Shown in pieces: positions 37,021-44,381 of a stretch of 64,000 bases of DNA. Source of the stretch: Brevibacillus choshinensis (GTDB lineage: Bacteria; Bacillota; Bacilli; Brevibacillales; Brevibacillaceae). Position numbers and translations under genes: made by a program. The notes under the pieces were generated by a model. The model worked only from the letters and a program-made list of their open reading frames with translations. It was not told the DNA's origin and ran no database searches. Position 1 is the stretch's first letter. Every line of letters begins with the position of its first letter. Where the stretch lies: positions 496,065 to 560,064 of the forward strand of contig NZ_LJJB01000013.1 of NCBI RefSeq assembly GCF_001420695.1, read 5' to 3'.

Positions 37021-37367
37021 GGGAGACGCGTGTGTCTAAAAAGGATAATCTGTTTGCTTCTAGCCGATTCGTTTTGCCCGAGCACCGGGAATTGTACGCA
37101 CGGATCAAGGAAGAGGAGCGCCGCTATCTACCGCCGCAGCTGGATCAGGAACAGCTGGGAGAGATGAGTGAGCGGGTATGGCAAGCGTTCCAGACGGGGA
37201 GTGGCCTGACTGTAACCTACTACGACGGACAGCAGCCACGTCGTTTGTCCGCTCACGTCGTTCATATTGATCAGGAAAAGCGACGGATCAAGCTGCGTGC
37301 TGGCACTGATATCCATTGGATTTCGTTTGCGCGGTTACTGCAGGTGGAGCTGGCAGCCGGTTTTTGA
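37017..37367 (+). CDS. YolD-like protein
   Basis: The 116-residue protein shows the YolD pattern: RFVLPEHRELYARIKEEE, then a beta-rich domain with HVVHIDQEKRRIKLR and WISFARLLQVEL. YolD-like proteins accompany UvrX/PolY polymerases in Bacillus and are SOS-induced. GAGGAGAG precedes ATG. Repeat copy B begins at its stop codon. Confidence 0.85.
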   Translation: MRETRVSKKDNLFASSRFVLPEHRELYARIKEEERRYLPPQLDQEQLGEMSERVWQAFQTGSGLTVTYYDGQQPRRLSAHVVHIDQEKRRIKLRAGTDIHWISFARLLQVELAAGF

Positions 37368-37490
37368 ACGTATAGGAATTTATAAGTGTAAACGCTTATG
37401 GATTCCGGAGCGTATGGCAAAGTGCCTCAGCGTCCGCATCTGGCATCACTACGGTAAAACTTTCCACTAAAACGCGGTCGCTCCTCCTAG
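37366..37490 (+). repeat. Structured dispersed repeat, copy B
   Basis: The element starts GAACGTATAGGAATT at the YolD-like gene stop. Hairpin 1 has 14-base arms 37375-37388 and 37393-37406; it differs from copy A but pairs throughout with G-U wobbles. Hairpin 2 is GGAGCG (37407-37412) with CGCTCC (37479-37484), with the shared AACTTTCCAC before its right arm. An extra 45 bases sit between the arms compared with copy A. Confidence 0.75.
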
Positions 37491-37785
37491 AGCAGGCCAC
37501 GATAGAGGTTTTCATAGCAGCCTTCCAGTAATTGCTTCAAAATCATTCAAGAAATCGACAAACTTGGGCCATTTGCAAAAAGGCAAGCGGCAAAAAACCG
37601 AGTCTGAATGAACAAATGGCGTGCGTGGTGACGAGGCGTGATTCCTGAAACGAAAACCGGTCGAAAACAACCGTTTTTCGCGATTTTTTGGCCGACATGG
37701 ATTTTGCAAGAACGGGAGGTTTCCCTGTATTGTTAGGATATCTTTTAAAGCAGATATCTAAGGGATAGGGCAAAGGGGACTGGAA
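37491..37785. other. Intergenic region after repeat copy B
   Basis: No convincing gene is seen. A weak promoter (TTGCAA at 37704, TATTGT at 37728, spacer 18) and a GATATC inverted repeat at 37737-37758 precede the next gene. Confidence 0.5.
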
Positions 37786-38067
37786 ATGTTAGCACAAGAA
37801 ATGGGTGTCATGTTCACCAAGCACGCGGATCAGATTACTTCCAAGCGTTGGGGTGAATTTATTCAACAATTGGAGGAAAAAGGACTGTACGTGCTCATCG
37901 AGACCGATACGATTGGAAGAGTGATGAGTCCTTTGGGCGGTTTGATGCCAATGCCGTGTAAAAGTGAGACGCTCCATATTCTAACCGCCGCTGAGCTGGA
38001 ACAACGTGGTTTGCCGATCGGTCACCACATTGTTACCAAGAGCAAAGAAAAAGTAGCGAACCAGTAA
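37786..38067 (+). CDS. Hypothetical 93-residue protein
   Basis: The product is a small mixed-charge protein (MLAQEMGVMFTKHADQITSK, later GLMPMPCKSETLHILTA) without signal or membrane segments. AAAGGGGACTGGAA precedes ATG. It has its own promoter candidate and a clear terminator, so it is probably a real single gene. The family is not recognised. Confidence 0.65.
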   Translation: MLAQEMGVMFTKHADQITSKRWGEFIQQLEEKGLYVLIETDTIGRVMSPLGGLMPMPCKSETLHILTAAELEQRGLPIGHHIVTKSKEKVANQ

Positions 38068-38091
38068 TAGTAAATCGAATAATCAGAGCAG

Positions 38092-38116
38092 CCTTTCCTA
38101 CTCGGAAAGGTTTTTT
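38092..38116 (+). terminator. Terminator after the 93-residue gene
   Basis: CCTTTCC and GGAAAGG enclose a five-base loop and are followed by six T. Confidence 0.88.
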
Positions 38117-38246
38117 GTTTGCCCAAGAAAGAGGGACCGTCAAATGCCTATGTGCATACGGTGATAGAAGGAGAACGTGTCTGTTTGCTCGTCCCAGGGA
38201 GTACGTGAGACGCATGGCAAACAGGCAACAGGAGGAGACAACAGCT

Positions 38247-38498
38247 ATGACATACGGCAATACGCTGAGAAGATTGCAGGAAGTCCAGTTTGCACTCGTG
38301 GAGCTGCAGTTGTATTTGGACATGAATCCGGACGACCAGCGTGCCGTGAAGCAGTACAAAGAATTGTCCGAGCAGCTGAGGCAATTGAAACAAGCGTACG
38401 AAAAGGAGCGCGGACCGCTGATGCACTACGGCAACTCCTCGTCCCAAGACCGCTGGGTATGGCACAAGACACCGTGGCCATGGGAAATTGAGTATTGA
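38247..38498 (+). CDS. cotJB: Spore coat protein CotJB
   Basis: The 83-residue protein follows the CotJB pattern: LRRLQEVQFALVELQLYLD, NPDDQRAVKQYKEL and a Trp-rich end, WVWHKTPWPWEIEY. AGGAGGAG lies nine bases before ATG. It is made in the mother cell in B. subtilis together with CotJA and CotJC. Here it comes first, directly before cotJC. Confidence 0.92.
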   Translation: MTYGNTLRRLQEVQFALVELQLYLDMNPDDQRAVKQYKELSEQLRQLKQAYEKERGPLMHYGNSSSQDRWVWHKTPWPWEIEY

Positions 38499-38515
38499 GG
38501 AAGGGTGACAGGTGT

Positions 38516-39103
38516 ATGTGGATCTATGAGAAAACATTAGAGATTCCCGTACGGGTGAGCAAACCGGATCTGCAAATGGCGAAATTCCTCATTACACAAT
38601 ATGGCGGGCCGGACGGGGAACTATCTGCTGCACTGCGTTATTTAAATCAGCGCTACACGATGCCAAACAAGAGGATCAAAGCGCTTTTGACAGACATCGG
38701 CACAGAAGAGCTGGGTCACATGGAGGTAATTGCTACACTTGTTTACAAGCTACTCAAAGACGCAACTCCTATACAGATGCGGGAAGCAGGGCTGGGGGCG
38801 CATTACGCCGACCACGACAAAGCTCTGTTCTACACGGACGCCAATGGTGTACCGTGGACAGCCGCCTACATTCAGACCAAGGGAGATCCGATTGCTGACC
38901 TGGCCGACAACATTGCTGCAGAGGAGAAAGCAAGGGCGACCTATCAATGGTTGATCAATCTCACAGATGACCCAGATGTGAGTCAGGTGCTGAAATATTT
39001 GCGTGGGCGAGAAATTGTTCACTCTCAACGCTTCCGTGAAGCTCTTTTTATGCTGGAAGAAGAAAATCGTGCAAACAAAGCAAAGAAGGAGGACGACTTG
39101 TGA
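38516..39103 (+). CDS. cotJC: Spore coat manganese catalase-like protein CotJC
   Basis: The 195-residue protein belongs to the manganese-catalase family in the inner coat. It shows MWIYEKTLEIPVRV, QYGGPDGELSAALRYLNQRY, DIGTEELGHMEVIATLVYKL with metal-ligand Glu and His, and AAEEKARATYQWLIN, close to B. subtilis CotJC. ATG 38516 matches that start. The stop overlaps the next gene. Confidence 0.93.
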   Translation: MWIYEKTLEIPVRVSKPDLQMAKFLITQYGGPDGELSAALRYLNQRYTMPNKRIKALLTDIGTEELGHMEVIATLVYKLLKDATPIQMREAGLGAHYADHDKALFYTDANGVPWTAAYIQTKGDPIADLADNIAAEEKARATYQWLINLTDDPDVSQVLKYLRGREIVHSQRFREALFMLEEENRANKAKKEDDL

Positions 39104-39471
39104 ACAGACGTCGGCCATTCAGCTATGATCCGCGATTTAGTTTTCCGTGGGGGCCGTTCTATCCACCAGGTCATGTCCCACAAAAAAAGAGCAGGGATGC
39201 CGTTGTCAAAGGACTGCGTCCAACGAACCGAAGTACGACAAGCCATCATCCGATTGCCCCGATAAACCCGTTTCCACCCGATCCTTACATCAACCAGTTA
39301 AAACTATCCGAGGCGCTACAGACAGGAACGTTATTTCAATGGCTGCATACTCCGTATGGGAATGAGCAAGGAGATGCTACCAAGGAAGTAAGCAAAGACT
39401 CGACGGAAAAGGAAACGAATGAAGCAGAGGACAGCCCGTCTAAAAAACCGGCACCGGGGTCCACGCCCTGA
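39100..39471 (+). CDS. CotJA-like spore coat protein with extended ends
   Basis: The 123-residue Pro-rich protein has a CotJA-like core, INPFPPDPYINQLKLSEAL followed by TGTLFQWLHTPY, which recalls the EALKYGTLWPELYDPY end of CotJA. The N-terminus (RPFSYDPRFSFPWGPFYPPG) and the charged C-terminal tail are extra. It starts at GTG after AAGGAGG, overlapping the cotJC stop. In B. subtilis cotJA comes first; here it is last. Confidence 0.7.
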   Translation: MNRRRPFSYDPRFSFPWGPFYPPGHVPQKKSRDAVVKGLRPTNRSTTSHHPIAPINPFPPDPYINQLKLSEALQTGTLFQWLHTPYGNEQGDATKEVSKDSTEKETNEAEDSPSKKPAPGSTP

Positions 39472-39514
39472 AAGGAGCACGTGGCATGGCAGGTTCATTC
39501 AAGCATTGGATTTC

Positions 39515-39549
39515 AAGAAGAAGTAGGGCGTTTTGACGCTGTGCTTCTT
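39515..39549 (+). terminator. Probable terminator of the cotJ operon
   Basis: AAGAAG and CTTCTT enclose a GCG/CGC inner stem and are followed by TTT. Confidence 0.45.
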
Positions 39550-39650
39550 TTTGATGGTTGGAAAGATTCGTCTTGCGGTTGAATGCGACATTTCCCTACC
39601 TAGGTGGAAAACTTCAAGTGAAAGCCCAAATGAGACTTCAGGAAGTAATG

Positions 39651-39685
39651 CCCGTCCCCGCATTGGTGGAGACGGGTTTCGTTTT
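39651..39685 (+). terminator. Terminator-like hairpin before tetR
   Basis: CCCGTC and GACGGG form a stem with an internal mismatch, followed by TTTCGTTTT. Confidence 0.55.
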
Positions 39686-39691
39686 CTAACA

Positions 39692-39721
39692 TTTACAATG
39701 CCTGTAGATATGCGCTACACT
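39692..39721 (+). promoter_or_regulatory. Promoter of the tetR-family gene
   Basis: TTTACA at 39692-39697 and TACACT at 39716-39721 are separated by 18 bp. The operator at 39724-39745 covers the expected start of transcription. Confidence 0.55.
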
Positions 39722-39723
39722 CA

Positions 39724-39745
39724 AAAGGAATTGATGAATCACTAA
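39724..39745 (+). promoter_or_regulatory. TetR operator 1
   Basis: This 22-bp site matches the ideal palindrome (half-site TTAGTGATTGA plus its complement) at 17 positions; the right half is nearly perfect. It covers the expected start of transcription of the tetR-family gene. Confidence 0.6.
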
Positions 39746-39768
39746 CAAGAAAAAAAGGAGAGAACGAC

Positions 39769-40290
39769 ATGCCAAAAAAAGAGGCGACCTCAGTGAATCG
39801 CAAAGCGGAAATCGTTTCTGCGGCGATCGAAGTATTTGCGGAAAGCGGGTATTACCGAGCTACAACGGCGCATGTAGCAGAGCGCGCAAAAATATCGCAG
39901 CCGTATATTTTTCGGTTTTTTGCAACCAAGGAAGCGCTGTTGCTAGCAGCACTGGAAGTGTCCTGGACGAGAATCATCGATTCATTCCGGGGGGTTGTAA
40001 CCTCCTCTTCTCCTGAACAGCTTGAATCTGATTTAATTGAGGCCTATGAGAAAATCTTGGAGTCTCACCGGAATGAGACCCTTCTCCAAATGCAGGCTCA
40101 GACCATTCAGGAAGAATCAATCCGAGAAGCCATGAGAGACGGATTCGGGGAAGTCCGCCATATCGTGCTTGAAGCGTTTCAGAAAGCAGGTATCCCAAAC
40201 GCAGAAGAGAGAACGTTACTCTTTTTGGCAAGAGGGATGTTGTGCAATATCTCGATGGCATTGAACATGCCGGAACTGATGGAGGTGTAG
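39769..40290 (+). CDS. TetR/AcrR family transcriptional regulator
   Basis: The 173-residue protein has an N-terminal helix-turn-helix (IVSAAIEVFAESGYYRATT, then VAERAKISQPYIFRFFATKEALL) and a helical ligand-binding domain that is slightly short for the family. AAGGAG precedes ATG. Four related palindromes lie around it and the next genes, one at its own promoter, so it probably represses itself and the epimerase-like gene until a ligand binds. Confidence 0.9.
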   Translation: MPKKEATSVNRKAEIVSAAIEVFAESGYYRATTAHVAERAKISQPYIFRFFATKEALLLAALEVSWTRIIDSFRGVVTSSSPEQLESDLIEAYEKILESHRNETLLQMQAQTIQEESIREAMRDGFGEVRHIVLEAFQKAGIPNAEERTLLFLARGMLCNISMALNMPELMEV

Positions 40291-40313
40291 GGTGGCGAAA
40301 CAAGCCATCAAAA

Positions 40314-40335
40314 TTAGTTATTGACTAATCACTAA
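40314..40335 (+). promoter_or_regulatory. TetR operator 2
   Basis: The 22-bp site matches the ideal palindrome at 19 positions and overlaps the -35 box of the following promoter. Confidence 0.7.
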
Positions 40336-40349
40336 CAATATTTTATTCT
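40321..40349 (+). promoter_or_regulatory. Promoter of the epimerase-like gene
   Basis: TTGACT at 40321-40326 and TATTCT at 40344-40349 are 17 bp apart, and sit between operators 2 and 3. Confidence 0.65.
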
Positions 40350-40357
40350 CAAGTTAA

Positions 40358-40379
40358 TTAGTGATTGATCAATCACGAA
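40358..40379 (+). promoter_or_regulatory. TetR operator 3
   Basis: The 22-bp site matches the ideal palindrome at 21 positions. It lies just downstream of the expected transcription start, a place where binding blocks elongation. Confidence 0.75.
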
Positions 40380-40412
40380 TCATTTCAAAACAATCGAATG
40401 GAGCTGGTATCA

Positions 40413-41381
40413 TTGAAACGAGCAATCGTAGTAGGAGCAACAGGTGGGACGGGAGCTGCTATCACGGCGGAATTGATCAAGCGGGGGATTCATACCATTG
40501 CCTTCGGCCGATCTCCTCAGAAGCTAGAGCAGCTGGCAGGAGAGTTGGGCAGTCCATCACATCTCACACTTGCTGTAGGTGATGCCTTCAAGCCGCAAGA
40601 CATCGTGACAGCAGCGGATGATGCGGATGTTCTCTTTCATTGTGCGAACGTACCCTACAACGAAATGGCAGACAGACTGCTCCCCTTGGGTGAATCGGTC
40701 ATGGAGGCAGCCAAGCAGAAGAATTTGAAGGTCGTTGCCATAGACGGCATTTATCCGTATGGAAGAAGGCAAATGGAAAAGGTGACCGAGGAGCATCCGA
40801 AGCAACCGCACACGAAGAAAGGAAAAGTCCGACTGGCATTCGAGCAGATGCTGTTTAGCAGCCGATGGAACAACGTGCAGACAATGATTGCTCGCTTGCC
40901 GGATTATTACGGACCGACAGCCAATCAAGGTTCGTATTTGGGATCGACACTGGGAGCGATCGCGGAAGGAAAACCCGCGTTTTTCATCGGTAACATGGTC
41001 ATCCCTCGCGAGTATGTGTACTTGCCGGATGCAGCCATGATGGTGGTAGAGCTTGCAAGCAGAGAGCATGCTTATGGACAAAACTGGAATATTCCAGGTG
41101 CAGGGACGATCGCGGGCAGAGATATTGTTCGAATCGCTCGTAAAGCAAGTGGAAAAACGAAAACAGTCATCCCGCTTGGAAAGGTCGGACTTTCATTGCT
41201 CGGACTGTTTGTTCCGGTGATGAAGGAAGTTGTAGAGATGCTGTATCTGACTGAGGAGCCTTTACTTTTGAGTACGGAGAAATACAAGAGGGAGATTGGA
41301 GCCATTCCAGCTACATCATTTGAGGATGGGATATCGGCTACTATCCTCGCATTACAGAAACAACAAAAGAGGAAATCTTAA
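40413..41381 (+). CDS. NAD(P)-binding epimerase/dehydratase-like protein
   Basis: The 322-residue protein starts with the Rossmann motif AIVVGATGGTGAAITAEL and contains ADVLFHCANVPY and a YGPTANQGSYLGSTL segment, as in atypical extended short-chain dehydrogenases. No clear Tyr-x3-Lys catalytic pair was found, so it may be an NmrA-like or epimerase-like protein. TTG 40413 with TGGAG nine bases upstream is preferred; ATG 40365 lies inside operator 3. Control by the neighbouring TetR protein is likely. Confidence 0.8.
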   Translation: MKRAIVVGATGGTGAAITAELIKRGIHTIAFGRSPQKLEQLAGELGSPSHLTLAVGDAFKPQDIVTAADDADVLFHCANVPYNEMADRLLPLGESVMEAAKQKNLKVVAIDGIYPYGRRQMEKVTEEHPKQPHTKKGKVRLAFEQMLFSSRWNNVQTMIARLPDYYGPTANQGSYLGSTLGAIAEGKPAFFIGNMVIPREYVYLPDAAMMVVELASREHAYGQNWNIPGAGTIAGRDIVRIARKASGKTKTVIPLGKVGLSLLGLFVPVMKEVVEMLYLTEEPLLLSTEKYKREIGAIPATSFEDGISATILALQKQQKRKS

Positions 41382-41391
41382 TAAGTCGTAG

Positions 41392-41413
41392 TTAGTGATT
41401 AATCAATAACAAA
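41392..41413 (+). promoter_or_regulatory. TetR operator 4
   Basis: The 22-bp site matches the ideal palindrome at 19 positions. It lies 16 bp upstream of the -35 box before the leader of the phosphotransferase gene. Confidence 0.65.
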
Positions 41414-41429
41414 AACGAAATACGTGATG

Positions 41430-41457
41430 TTGGAAATGTGTAAAATCATGGTATTCT
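41430..41457 (+). promoter_or_regulatory. Promoter of the leader and phosphotransferase gene
   Basis: TTGGAA at 41430-41435 and TATTCT at 41452-41457 are 16 bp apart. The same -10 sequence is used at the epimerase promoter. Confidence 0.5.
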
Positions 41458-41505
41458 GTAAAGGTGACAAGGCCACAATAAAAGCTCTGGGAAGGAGTGA
41501 GCAAT

Positions 41506-41559
41506 TTGAACGCAAGTGATGTCAAATATGCAAACCTGATGAGAGGGCTTGCCTCATAG
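41506..41559 (+). CDS. 17-residue leader peptide
   Basis: TTG follows GAAGGAGTGA by five bases and opens the frame MNASDVKYANLMRGLAS, ending in TAG 22 bp before the next frame can begin. GAGAGG inside its codons (41541-41546) can pair with CCTCTC (41570-41575), which can instead pair with GGGAGG (41586-41591), the ribosome binding site of the phosphotransferase gene. This suits translational attenuation; it is inference. Confidence 0.5.
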   Translation: MNASDVKYANLMRGLAS

Positions 41560-41601
41560 CTGGTAGAGACCTCTCGGCAGGTGGCGGGAGGAAATTGGGA
41601 A

Positions 41602-42585
41602 ATGATGAATGTAGTCAGCATGGTAAAGGCGCTGGAATCACCAACCATCGCCCAGAGTTTCATGGCGTTATGGGAGCATGATGAAGGCTCGGTCCAATTT
41701 TGGCGGGCAAGCTCCAACTTCGTCTACGTGTGGAAAAGAGGTTATGACCGGTATTTTTTACGATTTTCCAATGCACGGGATCGCTCTCTGGAGCAAATTC
41801 AAGCTGAGATCCATTTCATGAAGTATTTGGGTGAACAAGGCTATCCTGTCGTCAGCCCGCTTCCTTCGAAAAACGGAAAGCTGATAGAAACCGTACAGGA
41901 CCGCTCCGAATCTTATTTGGGCGTTGTATTTAGCCAGGCAGAGGGGATTTCACTCGATTGGGAAACGATGACGGACCAGCAGTGGGAGCAATGGGGGAGT
42001 TCGTTAGGTTCCTTGCATCAGCTGTCGAAAGGGTATCCAGCTTCACATGCGAAGCGTAACAGCTGGAAAGAAATCGGGGGATTCATGGAAGCTATCCTGG
42101 AGCGCCACCCTCTGGAGGTCGAGGCAAGAGTAGAACTGGCCCAGGTGAATGCATGGTTGCATTCGATGAGTAGCTCAAGTAATCAATACGGCCTCGTTCA
42201 CTATGATTTTCAACTGGACAATGTGTTTTGGAATGAAGCGGATGCGACCTTTTCCGTCATTGACTTTGACGACTCCATGTATCACTGGTTTGCGATGGAT
42301 CTCGTGAATGCTTTGGCAGACGTGAGAGAAGGGCAGGGCGATGAGGAAAAAATGGCTCTTTTCTTGAAAGGGTATCGATCCGTAAACGAAATAGATGAGG
42401 AGCAAATACAGCTGATGCCGAAGTTCGCAAGATTCGGGCAGCTCTATCAATTTACCAAACTATTGCAAGCGTTGGGAACAGAGACCGAGATTCAAATAGC
42501 CCCAGACTGGTACCATCGCTTGAGACAAAAACTCCAAGAGATTCTTACAGTAAGGCGAGAAGCCTTTCGCCGACCGTGGGAATAA
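41602..42585 (+). CDS. APH-fold phosphotransferase family protein
   Basis: The 327-residue protein has the aminoglycoside-phosphotransferase/homoserine-kinase fold: RASSNFVYVWKRGYDRYFLRF at the nucleotide loop, LVHYDFQLDNVFW with the catalytic Asp, and FSVIDFDDSMYHW with the metal-binding Asp. The substrate may be a drug, a sugar or a small metabolite. ATG 41602 follows GGGAGG by ten bases; GTG 41581 is in frame. The leader and alternative pairings upstream suggest regulated translation. Confidence 0.85.
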   Translation: MMNVVSMVKALESPTIAQSFMALWEHDEGSVQFWRASSNFVYVWKRGYDRYFLRFSNARDRSLEQIQAEIHFMKYLGEQGYPVVSPLPSKNGKLIETVQDRSESYLGVVFSQAEGISLDWETMTDQQWEQWGSSLGSLHQLSKGYPASHAKRNSWKEIGGFMEAILERHPLEVEARVELAQVNAWLHSMSSSSNQYGLVHYDFQLDNVFWNEADATFSVIDFDDSMYHWFAMDLVNALADVREGQGDEEKMALFLKGYRSVNEIDEEQIQLMPKFARFGQLYQFTKLLQALGTETEIQIAPDWYHRLRQKLQEILTVRREAFRRPWE

Positions 42586-42670
42586 AAGATGAGACGATCG
42601 GGCGTCATACGTGGCGCCTTTTCTATTTCATCACACTATGTAGAAGACATGGAAAAGGAATGACGAAGCG

Positions 42671-43165
42671 ATGCCCAGGAAAAAAGAGATCATCATCAGA
42701 TCTTATAGCGAAAAAGACGAAGGCGACATTCGCCAATACTGTTTACCTGAAGAACAGGCGATCTATACATCTTTACCAACAGACATCATCAAGACGGTTC
42801 AAGAAGATCTCCATAACCAGCCGTATGTCATCTATGCAGACGATCAATTGGTCGGTTGTTTTGTGCTGTACACGGCTCCATCAGGTAATGTGTACACGAG
42901 CAGTGAGTATGCCCTTATTTTTAAGTCATTTTCAATCGATGCCAGGCATCAAAAGAAAGGGTATGCCTACGAGACGCTGCGTTCACTGGGTGAAATCGCA
43001 AAGCAATCGTTTCCAGATAAAAATGAAATTCTTTTAACCGTCCACCACACCAACATCCCTGCCATAAATTTGTATCTGAAAGCGGGATTTGTAGATAAAG
43101 GGTTGAGATATGCGGGTACACATGGAGAAGAATTCATCATGCACCTGGAATGGAAAAAGGGGTGA
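42671..43165 (+). CDS. GNAT family N-acetyltransferase
   Basis: The 164-residue protein has the GNAT acetyl-CoA segment FSIDARHQKKGYAYETLRSL and the C-terminal HHTNIPAINLYLKAGFVDKG. AAAAGGAATGAC precedes ATG. It lies 85 bp after the phosphotransferase gene and may share its transcript. A terminator follows. The substrate is unknown. Confidence 0.87.
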   Translation: MPRKKEIIIRSYSEKDEGDIRQYCLPEEQAIYTSLPTDIIKTVQEDLHNQPYVIYADDQLVGCFVLYTAPSGNVYTSSEYALIFKSFSIDARHQKKGYAYETLRSLGEIAKQSFPDKNEILLTVHHTNIPAINLYLKAGFVDKGLRYAGTHGEEFIMHLEWKKG

Positions 43166-43228
43166 GTACATGTCGGTCCCTTTGGCTTGTTTTTCGTAAT
43201 TTTGTATGTACAGGTAGAAAATGCATCT

Positions 43229-43262
43229 AACCCGTCTCCTAATAAGGTGACGGGTTATTTTT
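43229..43262. terminator. Bidirectional terminator
   Basis: AACCCGTC and GACGGGTT form a perfect 8-bp stem followed by ATTTTT. It separates the convergent GNAT and YhcN-type genes. Confidence 0.85.
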
Positions 43263-43282
43263 AGCTTATAACTCTTGCAGAT

Positions 43283-43807
43283 TCATCGGAAAGGTGCTGT
43301 GACAGTTCTACCGATGTCCCGAATGAGAACAGAAATATCTGCCCCCACATCTCTTACAGGGTGACCAGTTTGGGGGCTTGAATAGTTTTGTGAATAAATA
43401 GATTGAATTCGTCCGTGTAATTTTGCATCTGAAGTGACATGGACGTTTAAATTCGGTTCTGCCGATTTAACCGCATCGTGTACCTTCTTCTCTGTTTGCT
43501 TCATGTCTGATCCTTTTTTTACATCAATCCCCACTACTGCATCCTGTTTATTGACCACGGCAGTCGCTTTTGTGACACCATCAATTTTCTTTGTAACATG
43601 AACAATGTGATCAGCTACTTGTACATCATGGTGGGTAGACTGATTTGGGATGCCTTCATGCTGCTGTCCTGGAGTCATTTTTATATGGTTTGTAGGCGGA
43701 GCCACTTGTTTAACTCCACTTCTACCATACCCGCATCCAGAAAGAAGCGAAATCGCAGCGGTAACTGCAATCACCTTTGTCATGAGTCTATTTTGTATTT
43801 TTATCAT
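43283..43807 (-). CDS. YhcN/YlaJ family sporulation lipoprotein
   Basis: The 174-residue protein has a signal ending in the lipobox LSGC near residue 25, then the family domain ADHIVHVTKKIDGVTKATAVV, VVGIDVKKGSDM and EKKVHDAVKSAEP. Such proteins sit at the forespore or cortex and affect spore outgrowth. AGGAGGTG lies before ATG. Confidence 0.9.
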   Translation of the reverse strand: MIKIQNRLMTKVIAVTAAISLLSGCGYGRSGVKQVAPPTNHIKMTPGQQHEGIPNQSTHHDVQVADHIVHVTKKIDGVTKATAVVNKQDAVVGIDVKKGSDMKQTEKKVHDAVKSAEPNLNVHVTSDAKLHGRIQSIYSQNYSSPQTGHPVRDVGADISVLIRDIGRTVTAPFR

Positions 43808-44209
43808 AACTACACCTCCTACCCATAAGATGCGTTGTTATGAATAAAATAACTCAATGTGAACGGGGGTTAATATTTGGAAAAGATGACGCAGGGCATG
43901 GGGGGCAAGAAACAAAAATAAACGTGGGGGAGTTGTTCTTTATCAAAGTTATATAAAGGAAAAGCTGCAAGTGTCCAACCGTTATTGTGGAGATGGGGTT
44001 ACAGGATGTGGCATAATATCATGATTATTTTATATAGTCGCATCAGCAAACACATCAATCCCAAGGAAATGTACCTTGGGAAATACCTTTAAGGGATTGG
44101 ATGCACAATAGTATCAAAAGGCATATGCACATCAAAAATTGAGCGCAAGGAGAATCGCTATATTCTTTCTGATTGGTTTTGTGTTTTTTGAAGAAGACAA
44201 GGGGCTACA
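43808..44209. other. Intergenic region (about 400 bp)
   Basis: It is AT-rich with no convincing gene. A perfect hairpin, CCCAAGG (44060-44066) with CCTTGGG (44074-44080), lies in the centre without a proper T-run. Confidence 0.5.
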
Positions 44210-44311
44210 TTGGGGGGAATTACTATATTATCTATTGTTTTAACATTAATTGGTTTATTCATCTTGCTTGTGTTAATCGGATACCTGTTATGGAGAAGTA
44301 TTCGAAAATAG
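44210..44311 (+). CDS. Possible 33-residue single-helix membrane peptide
   Basis: TTG follows AAGGGG by six bases. The peptide is one hydrophobic helix, ILSIVLTLIGLFILLVLIGY, with a basic end WRSIRK. Such peptides can be small membrane regulators or type I toxins; there is no family match to support either. It lies in an otherwise gene-poor stretch. Confidence 0.4.
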   Translation: MGGITILSIVLTLIGLFILLVLIGYLLWRSIRK

Positions 44312-44341
44312 GAAATGCGTTCTATCTTTTTGCAAGAAAAT

Positions 44342-44365
44342 GGGAAGTACGTATAAGTACTTCCC
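44342..44365 (-). terminator. Terminator after the NlpC/P60 fragment
   Basis: GGGAAGTAC and GTACTTCCC form a perfect 9-bp stem; on the minus strand ATTTTCTTG follows. Confidence 0.6.
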
Positions 44366-44381
44366 AACAACCTGAATCAAA

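Larger units (their letters stand above)
39472..39768. other. Intergenic region between cotJ genes and tetR
   Basis: It holds two hairpins (39515-39549 and 39651-39685) that look like terminators, and the tetR promoter with its operator. A frame across 39533-39745 is not convincing as a gene. Confidence 0.5.

Noticed and set aside
38177-38491. 104-codon frame overlapping cotJB
   Set aside because: cotJB has a clear family match and its own ribosome binding site in another frame.
39533-39745. 70-codon frame before tetR
   Set aside because: It covers terminator-like hairpins and the tetR promoter and operator, with no ribosome binding site.
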